Part shown: piece after piece, positions 8,593 to 16,623 of the stretch
Position numbering within the stretch: position 1 is the stretch's first letter
How the letters are laid out: every line of letters starts with the position of its first letter
Source: Rhodanobacter sp. B04
Lineage (GTDB): Bacteria > Pseudomonadota > Gammaproteobacteria > Xanthomonadales > Rhodanobacteraceae
Assembly: GCF_002001125.1 (NCBI RefSeq)
Contig: NZ_MUNV01000009.1
Span: 248,001-312,000, forward strand
Length of the DNA: 64,000 bases
Direction of reading: 5' to 3'
Translations under genes and position numbers: made by a program
The notes under the pieces: generated by a model
Databases searched by the model: none
The model's input: the letters and a program-made list of their open reading frames with translations, nothing else
What the model was told of the DNA's origin: nothing

Positions 8593-11500
8593 TCAGCCCG
8601 GCTCGACAAACTGCTCCAGCCTGAATGACGCCAGATCGGGCAGTACTGCATCCGCCTCCCCCAAGATCCGTGCATCGCCGATACCCAGGGCGGCCATGCC
8701 CGCAGACTTGATCGCCGCTATGCCAGCTTGCGCGTCCTCGATGCCCAGACAGTCGGCAGCGTCGACACCCAGCGCCGCGGCGGCGCGCTGGAAAATTTCC
8801 GGATCGGGCTTCGCCCGCGCAATCGTCGAGGCGTCGACGATGTGATCGAAGAATTCACCGATGCCCATGCGTTCGACGAGCTCGCCGGCGCTGCGACTGG
8901 CCGACGCCAGCGCGATCTTCAAGCCGGCCTTGCGCGCGGCCTTCAGCGTAGCCAGCGCACCCGGTAGAAGATCACCGGCCGAAAAGGTCTCGATGGCCTT
9001 CCGGTAATAGCCATTCTTTCGATCGGCAAGCTGCTGCTTCTGCTCGCGCGTGTATCCGGAAGCGGCTGTACCGAGAACGATTTCAAGCGAGGTGGCGCGG
9101 TCGACACCCTTGAGCTTCTCGCCGATGTCCTCGTTCCACGGCAGACCGATCTCCTCGGTCAAGCGTTTCCAGGCGGCATGATGCAGATGTGCGGTGTCCG
9201 CGAGTACGCCATCGAGATCGAAGAGCAACGCCCGGAATGCGCGCGGAAACACCACCGCCGCATGTTGCGACGCATCGACGGGCGGCAGATGTCTGTCCAG
9301 CATCAGCGATTGCGCATTGCCTTCCGTCAGCAGCAACGGCTCGCCGGCATGCATGATGCCCAGCGGTGCACCGCCGGCCAGGGTGTAGCGGACCGTCTGC
9401 GCATCGACGGCCACGGTGATGTTCCGGTTCTTCCACGCCACGCCAAAGCGGTACCCGCGCCATCCCGGCGGCAGGATCGGATCGAAGCCAATGCCGCCAG
9501 CCGCGATGCGCAGGCCGCCGAATCCCCACGCAAGGGCCAACCAGCTTCCGGCCATGGCGGCCATGTGTGCACCGTGGCTGGTGTTGGCGTGCAGATCGTC
9601 GAGATCGACGCGCAACGCGTCCATGAAATAGTCGCGCGCCTTGTCGGCGTAACCGATTTCCGCTGCGAGTACCGCGAAGGTGGACGCGGAAAGCGTGGAA
9701 TCGTGGACCGTGATCGCCTCGTAATAATCGAAGCTGCGCCGCTTGGTGGCACGATCGATGTTTTCGCCCGCGAGCACCAGCGCCAGCAGCGCATCCGCCT
9801 GCTTGCACACCTGGTGCCGATACAGCGTCAGCGGATGGTGATGCATCAACAGGGGGTATTTTTCCGGCGGGGTGCCGGCGAAATCCCATCGCGGCTTGTC
9901 CAGAAACGTGTCGTCCTGCGCGACGATGCCAAGACGCTCGTCATGCGGCAGGTACATCGCATCGGCCGCACGCGACCAGTCGGCGATTTCAGGTTCCGAC
10001 AATGCGAGTTTTTGCCGGAGCGCGGCAAACGTCCCTGGCGAGCTCTTGGCCAGTTCGCGCACCACCTCGACCGCATAGCGCAGATGCTCCTGCGCCATCC
10101 GGTTCGTGTAGTAGTTGTTGTCGACCAGCGCGGTGTATTCGTCCGGCCCGGTCACGTCGTTGATGCAGAACGCACCGCCGCGACGCTGGTTGAAATGCCC
10201 GACCTGCAGCCAGATGCGCGCGGTCTCGATCAGCATTTCCGCGCCACCCTCGGCAAGGAATGCGCGATCGTCGCTGGCCTCGACATAGAGCTTGATCGCG
10301 AAGGCGATCGCGGCGTTGATGTGATATTGCGCCGACCCGCTCGGGTAATGGGCCGAGCATTCGTCACCGCCGATCGTGCGCCACGGGTACAACGCGCCAC
10401 GCGCATGATTCATCTCGCGGGCATGGGCTCGTGCGTGATCGAGCGTGTGCAGGCGGAAGAGCAGGCTGGGCTTGACCAGCGCCGGCGCGGTCAGCGCGAG
10501 CGCAGGCAACACGAAGGTTTCCGAATCCCAGAACACATGGCCTTCGTAGCCCTCGCCGGTCAGGCCTTTCGCGGCGATGCCGCCATGACCGTCGCGCGCG
10601 GCGGACTGGAAGATGTGGAACAGGTTGAACTTCAGCGCCTGTTCGCTGCGCCGGTCATGCTCGATCGAAAGGCTGGCGCGATCCCAGAAAGCGGCGCAAT
10701 CGCGCGCCTGGGTCTGCAGCAGCGCGTCGAAACCTTTGTCGATGGCACTGGAAAGCTCGCTCACGGCACGCAAATGCAGGGCGGCGTCGGATATCTCCTG
10801 CTGCGGCTGGCTCCACGCATACGCGACAAACTTTTCGATCAGCACCGACTCGCCTGCAGCGAGATGCCCGTGATAGCTCTGTTGCACGCAGCCAGCGTCC
10901 GCTGCGGCACCGGAGAAGGCGAGCCCGCCGATCCGGTGGCGCTGCATGCAGACCACGCCAATCGCACTCTCGCCGGTGCGTTGCGCAAGCCATGCCTCGC
11001 CTTCCGTGGCGGACGTATGCGATACGTGCAGGGCCAGACCGCTGCCGGCGCCAAAGCGCGGATCGTCACCCTGCGCCGCCGCGGCCCGATCGCCGGATAT
11101 CGATGACTCGAAAGACACCGGACCGGCATAGTCGACCGAACGCAGGCGCATGCGGATGCACAGCAGGCCCGGGTGCGCGATCGGCACCACGCGTTCCGTC
11201 TCGAGCTCGAACGTATGTCCCTGCGCAGTACGCCAGCGCAGGAAGCGGGAGAGCTTTCCTTCACGCAGATCGAGCACTCGCTTGAACGTAAGAATTTCAC
11301 CATGCGCCGGGTCGATATGCAGATCGCCCAGACGAATGCGTACAGCGGTCGCTTCGGCGACCGGCAGGCGCGTGTCCGTGTCGCGTGCGAAACCGAAGTG
11401 GCGTTCGTGATAGTGGATGGGCGCGCGTTCCCATACGCCGGCAAGAAAGCTTCCCTGTGTTGGGCTGCGGGATTCCTCAAAGCCGCCGCGTACGCCGAGC

Positions 11501-11688
11501 GCTCCATTGGCCAGCGCGAACAGGGTTTCGTCGCGCGCGGCATGGGCCGGCTGCCAATGCGATTGGGTCAGCCGCCACGTGTCGGCGTCTGCAACAGGCG
11601 CATCGAACCCGTCGGGATGCACCGCTTCCCCGGCGAGATCGACACCTCGGACAACCTGCGGTCTCGTGTGTAGGTGATTGCCGCTCAT
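8593..11688 (-). CDS. GH65 glycoside phosphorylase fused to beta-phosphoglucomutase
   Basis: A 1031-residue two-domain protein with no signal peptide, so cytoplasmic. Residues 1 to about 800 are GH65: LFALANGALGVRGG, the acid motif VTGPDEY with Glu517, and HDSTLSASTFAVLAAEIGY with a phosphate-binding-type context. Residues about 818-1031 are a HAD beta-phosphoglucomutase, with DLDGVLADT, SASRS and KPDPEIF motifs. GH65 phosphorylases split trehalose, maltose, kojibiose or nigerose to beta-glucose-1-phosphate, and the fused mutase converts this to glucose-6-phosphate. The disaccharide cannot be told from motifs. The start is uncertain: ATG 11688 fits the domain boundary but lacks a clear ribosome site, and the frame is open to 11811. 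The two LacI-type operator sites at 11861-11902 lie upstream. Confidence 0.85.
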   Translation of the reverse strand: MSGNHLHTRPQVVRGVDLAGEAVHPDGFDAPVADADTWRLTQSHWQPAHAARDETLFALANGALGVRGGFEESRSPTQGSFLAGVWERAPIHYHERHFGFARDTDTRLPVAEATAVRIRLGDLHIDPAHGEILTFKRVLDLREGKLSRFLRWRTAQGHTFELETERVVPIAHPGLLCIRMRLRSVDYAGPVSFESSISGDRAAAAQGDDPRFGAGSGLALHVSHTSATEGEAWLAQRTGESAIGVVCMQRHRIGGLAFSGAAADAGCVQQSYHGHLAAGESVLIEKFVAYAWSQPQQEISDAALHLRAVSELSSAIDKGFDALLQTQARDCAAFWDRASLSIEHDRRSEQALKFNLFHIFQSAARDGHGGIAAKGLTGEGYEGHVFWDSETFVLPALALTAPALVKPSLLFRLHTLDHARAHAREMNHARGALYPWRTIGGDECSAHYPSGSAQYHINAAIAFAIKLYVEASDDRAFLAEGGAEMLIETARIWLQVGHFNQRRGGAFCINDVTGPDEYTALVDNNYYTNRMAQEHLRYAVEVVRELAKSSPGTFAALRQKLALSEPEIADWSRAADAMYLPHDERLGIVAQDDTFLDKPRWDFAGTPPEKYPLLMHHHPLTLYRHQVCKQADALLALVLAGENIDRATKRRSFDYYEAITVHDSTLSASTFAVLAAEIGYADKARDYFMDALRVDLDDLHANTSHGAHMAAMAGSWLALAWGFGGLRIAAGGIGFDPILPPGWRGYRFGVAWKNRNITVAVDAQTVRYTLAGGAPLGIMHAGEPLLLTEGNAQSLMLDRHLPPVDASQHAAVVFPRAFRALLFDLDGVLADTAHLHHAAWKRLTEEIGLPWNEDIGEKLKGVDRATSLEIVLGTAASGYTREQKQQLADRKNGYYRKAIETFSAGDLLPGALATLKAARKAGLKIALASASRSAGELVERMGIGEFFDHIVDASTIARAKPDPEIFQRAAAALGVDAADCLGIEDAQAGIAAIKSAGMAALGIGDARILGEADAVLPDLASFRLEQFVEPG

Positions 11689-12009
11689 GGGAACCAGTGA
11701 ACCGGGCTGTTTACAGCCCAAGACGACGCCTTCGGCCGACCTGGCCATGCGCAATCTCGAATGATGGATTTTCCCGATGACAAGCATCCCCCTCCCGACT
11801 GGCACACGCACCGATAGCAGTGTTCGACCCGCCCCCTGGCAGATCTGGGTGCGAACCTAACAGCAAATGTTATCGGTATCAAGATACCGATAACATTTGC
11901 TGCGGATGCACATCAGCTCTGCGCCACAAGGCCATTCCCAGCGCCGTGACACGCCCACTTGCCCGGCGTAGGATCAGGCGCAGATCGATCCAAATGGTGT
12001 CGCGTCGCC
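11689..12009. other. Divergent intergenic region between GH65/beta-PGM and GH127 genes
   Basis: About 320 bases without a convincing gene. It carries the 42-bp perfect palindrome described separately and must contain promoters for both divergent genes. The right part (11903-12009) shows no further structure that I can support. Confidence 0.6.
11861..11902. promoter_or_regulatory. Double LacI-type operator in a 42-bp perfect palindrome
   Basis: Positions 11861-11880 are the exact reverse complement of 11883-11902, separated by AA. Each arm holds an operator-like half: TGTTATCGGTATCA at 11868-11881 and its mirror GATACCGATAACA at 11883-11895. TGATACCGATATCA in front of the MFS operon at 15181 matches this motif at 13 of 14 positions. 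The likely ligand is the LacI regulator encoded at 13889-14902. Two back-to-back sites suit control of the two divergent genes. Confidence 0.75.
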
Positions 12010-13833
12010 ATGGCTAGCGAGTTCAATCCGGCGCGCCGGTCGGTACTCAAATACGGCGCGCTTTCGACGGCGGGATGGTTGCTGCGGCAAGGCAATCCGA
12101 ACGCGGCAGCCATGTCAGCGGCGCTGTCGCCACTGAGCGAACTCCATCACGGGCAAGTGCAGTTCGGGCCGGGTCCGCTGGAGCGACAGGTCCGCGAGAA
12201 CCATCAACTTGTCCTGCAGCTTGACGAGGATTCGTTGCTGCGGCCGTTTCGCCTGCGCGGCGGCCTGCCCGCACCAGGGCAGGAACTTGGCGGCTGGTAT
12301 GACACGTGGGGGTTCGCACCAGGCGCCACATTCGGTCAATGGCTCAGTGCCCTGGCGCGTCACTACGCCATCACCGGCGATGCCAAGACGCGCGCGAAGA
12401 TCGATCGACTGGTGCACGGATATGCCGCGACGATCGATGCAGGCGGCAAGTTCTATCGCGACAACCGCTTCCCTTCCTATATCTACGACAAGCTGGTCGC
12501 CGGCCTGGTCGATGCGAGGCAGCTGGCCGGTAATGGCATCGCGCTCGACACACTCGGGCGCACGACCCGGGCTGCACTACCTTATCTTCCGCCGCACGCG
12601 GTGCCCCGCAATGAAGCGGCCAGGCCCGGCGAAGATTTCAGCCAGCACGCCTGGGACGAAAGCTATACCTTGCCGGAAAACCAGTTTCTCGCCTTTCGCC
12701 TCACGGGTGACAGCCAGCATCGATTGCTGGCCAAGCGCTTCCTTTACGACGATTTCTTTCTGCCATTGGCGCGCGGGGAAAACGTGTTGCCGGGCAAGCA
12801 TGCCTACAGCCACATGAACGCGTTGAGCTCGGCGGCCCAGGCGTATCTGTCGCTCAACCAGCCGGTCTACCTGCGGGCCGCGCAGCAAGGCTTTGCCATG
12901 GTCGATGCGCAGAGCTTCGCCACCGGCGGCTGGGGTCCGGACGAGCATTTCGTGACACCCGGCAGTGGCAAGCTCGGCGTCGGCCTGGCGACCGAGCACA
13001 AGAGTTTCGAGACACCGTGCGGCTCCTATGCGCACTTCAAGCTGACCCGTTACCTGTTGCGCGTCACGCGCGACCCGAGGTATGGCGACAGCATGGAACG
13101 GGTGCTCTACAACACCGTGCTCGGCGCGTTGCCGATCCAGCCGGACGGTCACGCGTTCTACTATTCCGACTACACCCGCCAGGCGCACAAGGGCTTTCAC
13201 CCCGACCGTTGGCCATGCTGCTCCGGCACGCTGCCGCTTGTTGCAGCGGACTATCACATCAGCAGTGCCTTTACCGATCCGCAAGGCATCTACGTTAACC
13301 TGTACGTGCCGGCACAGATCCGTTGGCGCCAGGGTGGCACCGAGTCGCGGCTGAGCATCGACACGCGTTACCCGTATGCCAGCGCGATCGCGATCACCGT
13401 GCAGACGCCCTCAGCACAGGTGTTTTCGGTCAACCTGCGCATTCCTGCGTGGGCCGCCGGTGCAAGCCTGCGCGTCAATGGCAAGCTCGATAGGCATCCG
13501 CTGGCCGCGGGAACTTTCGCCACGATTCGGCGCGCATGGCATGCGGGAGACCGGATCGAGCTCGACCTGCCACTGCACATGCGGCTGCAAAGCATCGATC
13601 CCGAACATCCGGACACGGTGGCCCTGCTCGCCGGCCCCCTGGTGCTGATGCGCCCGCGCGATGCGACTGTGCCGGTTCCGCTGGACCGGCGCACGCTGCT
13701 GTCGGCACAGCATGTGCATGACGACGCCTCGTCCTGGCGCATCGGCACAGGTGGCGCGGCAGCGACGCTGCGCCCATTTCCGGACATCGGACGCGAAGGG
13801 TACAGCGCTTACCAGGACGTGCGTCCAGCGTGA
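12010..13833 (+). CDS. GH127-family enzyme (beta-L-arabinofuranosidase type), Tat-exported
   Basis: A 607-residue protein beginning with a twin-arginine signal (ARRSVLKYG followed by a hydrophobic stretch to about residue 35), so exported folded. The body matches GH127 (former DUF1680): an alpha/alpha barrel, ETPCGSYAHFKLTR at 334-347 and WPCCSGTLP with Cys403-Cys404. In characterised GH127 the Glu and three Cys hold zinc and one Cys is the nucleophile. Here the Glu-to-Cys spacing is one residue longer than in the usual ESC/ETC motif. The frame also has an upstream TTG at 11959, but ATG 12010 puts the Tat motif correctly. Family likely; activity could be another GH127 specificity. Confidence 0.82.
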   Translation: MASEFNPARRSVLKYGALSTAGWLLRQGNPNAAAMSAALSPLSELHHGQVQFGPGPLERQVRENHQLVLQLDEDSLLRPFRLRGGLPAPGQELGGWYDTWGFAPGATFGQWLSALARHYAITGDAKTRAKIDRLVHGYAATIDAGGKFYRDNRFPSYIYDKLVAGLVDARQLAGNGIALDTLGRTTRAALPYLPPHAVPRNEAARPGEDFSQHAWDESYTLPENQFLAFRLTGDSQHRLLAKRFLYDDFFLPLARGENVLPGKHAYSHMNALSSAAQAYLSLNQPVYLRAAQQGFAMVDAQSFATGGWGPDEHFVTPGSGKLGVGLATEHKSFETPCGSYAHFKLTRYLLRVTRDPRYGDSMERVLYNTVLGALPIQPDGHAFYYSDYTRQAHKGFHPDRWPCCSGTLPLVAADYHISSAFTDPQGIYVNLYVPAQIRWRQGGTESRLSIDTRYPYASAIAITVQTPSAQVFSVNLRIPAWAAGASLRVNGKLDRHPLAAGTFATIRRAWHAGDRIELDLPLHMRLQSIDPEHPDTVALLAGPLVLMRPRDATVPVPLDRRTLLSAQHVHDDASSWRIGTGGAAATLRPFPDIGREGYSAYQDVRPA

Positions 13834-13888
13834 GGCGCTTCCCGCAGCACGCACGTCATGACCGTCATGACAACCCGCTTGCAGAAGT

Positions 13889-14902
13889 CTAGGTCGCGCG
13901 GACGATCAGGCTCACGGGCAGGATCTCCGACTCGGCCGGCTCATCCCGGATCAACGCCAGTACCTTGCGCGCCAGCAGGATGCCGCCCTCCTGCCAGTCC
14001 TGCCGGACCGAGCTGAGCGGCGGCAGAAAGCTGGCCCCCAGCGGCATGTCGTCGTAACCCACTACCGAGACATCGCCCGGCACGGAACGGCCCATTTCCT
14101 GGATGCCGCGGATGGCACCCATCGCCAGCAGGTCGCTGCAGGCGAAGATGGCATCGAAATCGACCCGACGAGCATGCAGGGAGTGCACCGCGTCGGTCCC
14201 GGAGTCCGGCGTGAACTCGTCGCGCCGCATCAGCAGGGGCTTGATGCCATGCACCCCCAGCGCATCGACGAAACCATTCAGTCGGTCATAGATCTCGGGG
14301 TGGCTGGGATTGCCGATGAAGACCGGCCGCCGTCGGCCCAGGCCAAAGAAACGATCGGCCACCACCGCGCCGCCAAGCCGGTTGTCGCTGCCGACCACCA
14401 CATGCGAGTCGTCCTTCAGGCCCGCTCCCCACACCACCATCGGCACGCCCAGCTTGTCGAACCGGTGCACCGCATCCTGATGCACGCCCTGACCGAGCAG
14501 GATCAGCCCGTCGGCCGCCTGCACCGCGGCGGCATTGGCGCCCTGCCGCGTGGTCAGCAGCACGCTGTAGCCGGCCGCCGTCAACTCCTGCGAAATGCCG
14601 CCGAGCAACCCCAACGGGTAGGGATCGAACATCGTGCGATCCGAGGACGGCTTCATCTCGACGATCACCGCCACCGTGTGGCTGCGGCGCAGGCGCAGGT
14701 TGCGGGCGCTGATGTTGAGCTTGTAGCCGTGCTCCCGCGCCAGCTCGCGAATCCGCTCGCGCGTTTCCGGATTGACCAGCGGACTGTCGCTCAAGGCCCG
14801 CGACACGGTGATCTTCGACAGCCCGGCCAGTTCGGCCAGATCAGCCATCGTCGGTCCGGTCGAGCCCAGTTTGTCCACCTGCTTCTTGCCAGTCCGACTC
14901 AA
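13889..14902 (-). CDS. LacI-family transcriptional regulator
   Basis: A 337-residue LacI repressor: helix-turn-helix MADLAELAGLSKITVSRAL near the N-terminus, hinge SARNLRLRRSHTVAV, then a periplasmic-binding-protein-like effector domain (VVGYDDMPLG, LPPLSSVRQDW). The ATG at 14848 would cut into the helix-turn-helix, so I choose TTG 14902, which has AGAGGG 7 bases upstream; ATGs at 14950 and 14944 are alternatives. It is convergent with the GH127 gene and divergent from the MFS operon. The matching operators at 11861-11902 and 15181-15197 suggest that it controls the GH65/beta-PGM, GH127 and MFS-GH65-GH65-GH37 units. The effector is unknown, perhaps a glucobiose. Confidence 0.88.
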   Translation of the reverse strand: MSRTGKKQVDKLGSTGPTMADLAELAGLSKITVSRALSDSPLVNPETRERIRELAREHGYKLNISARNLRLRRSHTVAVIVEMKPSSDRTMFDPYPLGLLGGISQELTAAGYSVLLTTRQGANAAAVQAADGLILLGQGVHQDAVHRFDKLGVPMVVWGAGLKDDSHVVVGSDNRLGGAVVADRFFGLGRRRPVFIGNPSHPEIYDRLNGFVDALGVHGIKPLLMRRDEFTPDSGTDAVHSLHARRVDFDAIFACSDLLAMGAIRGIQEMGRSVPGDVSVVGYDDMPLGASFLPPLSSVRQDWQEGGILLARKVLALIRDEPAESEILPVSLIVRAT

Positions 14903-15310
14903 TTCCCAACCCTCTATGTTGGCGGCGCCAGATCGCAGGCCCATCCTCATCGGCCTGCGATTGCTTCCCTGATGCCGTCGAGCCGGCGGCTGGGCAGCCA
15001 CGACCTTCAGGCCGCAACCTGGGCGAACCAGGATCTGCCCGTCCGGGGAGGCCCCGATCACCAAGCCTGCATAGGATCACGAGGCGAGTCCGCCGATCAA
15101 TGGCCCGAGCATCGCAACCGGACGCCGTCGCTGTGATTTGCCTCGGGCCAACCCGGCCTGGATGATACCGCCGACTCGATTGATACCGATATCATTTTTC
15201 GGCACACTGTGATTGCATGCCCCGATTCGACCCCGCATGGCTGATCTGCCGCGCACCCGGAAACAACGCAGATCGCTCTTCATCCGTGAACCCACACGAA
15301 GCAGGCGCCC
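14903..15310. other. Divergent regulatory region between lacI and MFS genes
   Basis: About 408 bases. It contains the operator at 15181-15197 and an extra half-site (TGATACCG, 15163-15170) 18 bases before it. No protein-coding or RNA gene is supported. Confidence 0.5.
15181..15197. promoter_or_regulatory. LacI-type operator upstream of the MFS-GH65 operon
   Basis: TGATACCGATATCATTT differs at one position from the reverse complement of 11865-11881 (TGATACCGATAACATTT). It sits 114 bases before the MFS start and in front of the divergent lacI gene, so it could serve both operon control and autoregulation. Confidence 0.72.
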
Positions 15311-16576
15311 ATGAACCGATTGCGCATGATCGCTGCACTGGCACTGATCTACATGGTGTTCGCGATCCTGCTCAACAGCGTGGGCACGGTGATCCTGCAG
15401 GCGATCCACACCTTCGGCGTGGACAAGCCACAGGCCAGCCTGCTGGAACTGTTCAAGGACCTGACCATCGCGGTGACCTCGCTGCTGGTCGCCTCGTTCC
15501 TGCCCCTGCTGGGTTACCGGCGCGCGATGATGCTGGCACTGGCGATCGTCGGCGCGGCGTGCCTGTTGATGCCGCTGTATCCGGGCTTCCACACCACCGA
15601 ATTGTTGTTCACCTGCATCGGCATTTCGTTTGCGCTGACCAAGGTCGCGGTCTATTCGTCGATCGGACTGCTGACCCGCGACAAGGCGGAACACGGCCGC
15701 CTGACCAATACCATCGAGGGCCTGTTCATGGTCGGCGTGCTCGCCGGCGGCTGGATCTTCAGTGCCTTCATCGACCATGCCGACCCGGCGAACCCGTCCT
15801 GGCTGCATGTCTACTGGCTGCTGGCTGCGATCTGCGCGCTGGTGATCGTGCTGCTGGCGAGCTCGCAACTGGACGAATCGGCCGCACACAGCGAAAAGAC
15901 CAACTCGATGCGCGGCTCGCTGCAGGAGATGCTGCAGCTGTTCCTGCGCCCGCTGGTCTACGTGTTCCTGATTTCCGCCTTCCTGTATGTGCTGATCGAG
16001 CAGAGCTTCGGCACCTGGCTGCCGACGTTCAACAACGAGGTGCTCAAACTGCCCAACGCGATGAGCATCCAGGTTGCCAGCATCCTCGCCGGGGCCACCG
16101 CGATCGGCCGCCTGCTCGCCGGTCAGGTGCTGCGCCGGGTGCCCTGGCATGTGCTGCTGAACATCTGCGTGGTCGGCATGGGCCTGCTGGTCATCGTGGT
16201 CCTGCCGCTGGCCAGGAACGTGGTGGCGCGTGCCGACATCGACTGGTTCAACGCACCGGTCGCGGCTTACCTGATTCCGTTGATCGGCCTGCTGATGGCG
16301 CCGATCTATCCGGTGATCAATTCGGTGGCGCTCAGTTCGTTGCCGAAACCTTCGCATGCGGCGATGACCGGGCTGATCGTGATCTTCTCCGCGCTCGGCG
16401 GCACGCTGGGCTCGCGCATCACCGCGATCGTGTTCGCGCGCTTCGACGGCATCCATGCGTTTTATTTCTCGCTGATCCCGATGACGTTGTTGTTGATCCT
16501 GCTGTTCTTGTTCAAGCGCGAAACCGATCGCTCGACCGCCGTCACTTCGGTCAAGGTCGGTCTTGCCGCCAAATAG
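15311..16576 (+). CDS. MFS sugar permease (TsgA/FucP-like)
   Basis: A 421-residue inner-membrane protein with about twelve hydrophobic segments in two bundles, joined by a hydrophilic loop near residues 190-215 (SEKTNSMRGS). It has major-facilitator features such as GYRRAMM after helix 2 and GAGATAIGRLLAG-like small-residue helices in the second half. It is the first gene of the run MFS-GH65-GH65-GH37-esterase, 47 bases before the first GH65. It probably imports glucose or a disaccharide produced in the periplasm. The LacI operator is 114 bases upstream. Substrate is inferred from context only. Confidence 0.82.
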   Translation: MNRLRMIAALALIYMVFAILLNSVGTVILQAIHTFGVDKPQASLLELFKDLTIAVTSLLVASFLPLLGYRRAMMLALAIVGAACLLMPLYPGFHTTELLFTCIGISFALTKVAVYSSIGLLTRDKAEHGRLTNTIEGLFMVGVLAGGWIFSAFIDHADPANPSWLHVYWLLAAICALVIVLLASSQLDESAAHSEKTNSMRGSLQEMLQLFLRPLVYVFLISAFLYVLIEQSFGTWLPTFNNEVLKLPNAMSIQVASILAGATAIGRLLAGQVLRRVPWHVLLNICVVGMGLLVIVVLPLARNVVARADIDWFNAPVAAYLIPLIGLLMAPIYPVINSVALSSLPKPSHAAMTGLIVIFSALGGTLGSRITAIVFARFDGIHAFYFSLIPMTLLLILLFLFKRETDRSTAVTSVKVGLAAK

Positions 16577-16623
16577 GCGCCCTCCCGGAGGAGGAACGCG
16601 CACGTCGCCACGATGGAGCCACC

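Noticed and set aside
15217-16623. Long open frame continuing upstream from the first GH65 gene (1217 codons in all)
   Set aside because: It runs through the MFS gene in another frame and gives low-complexity Arg/Gly/Pro-rich protein. The GH65 signal peptide starts cleanly at 16624.
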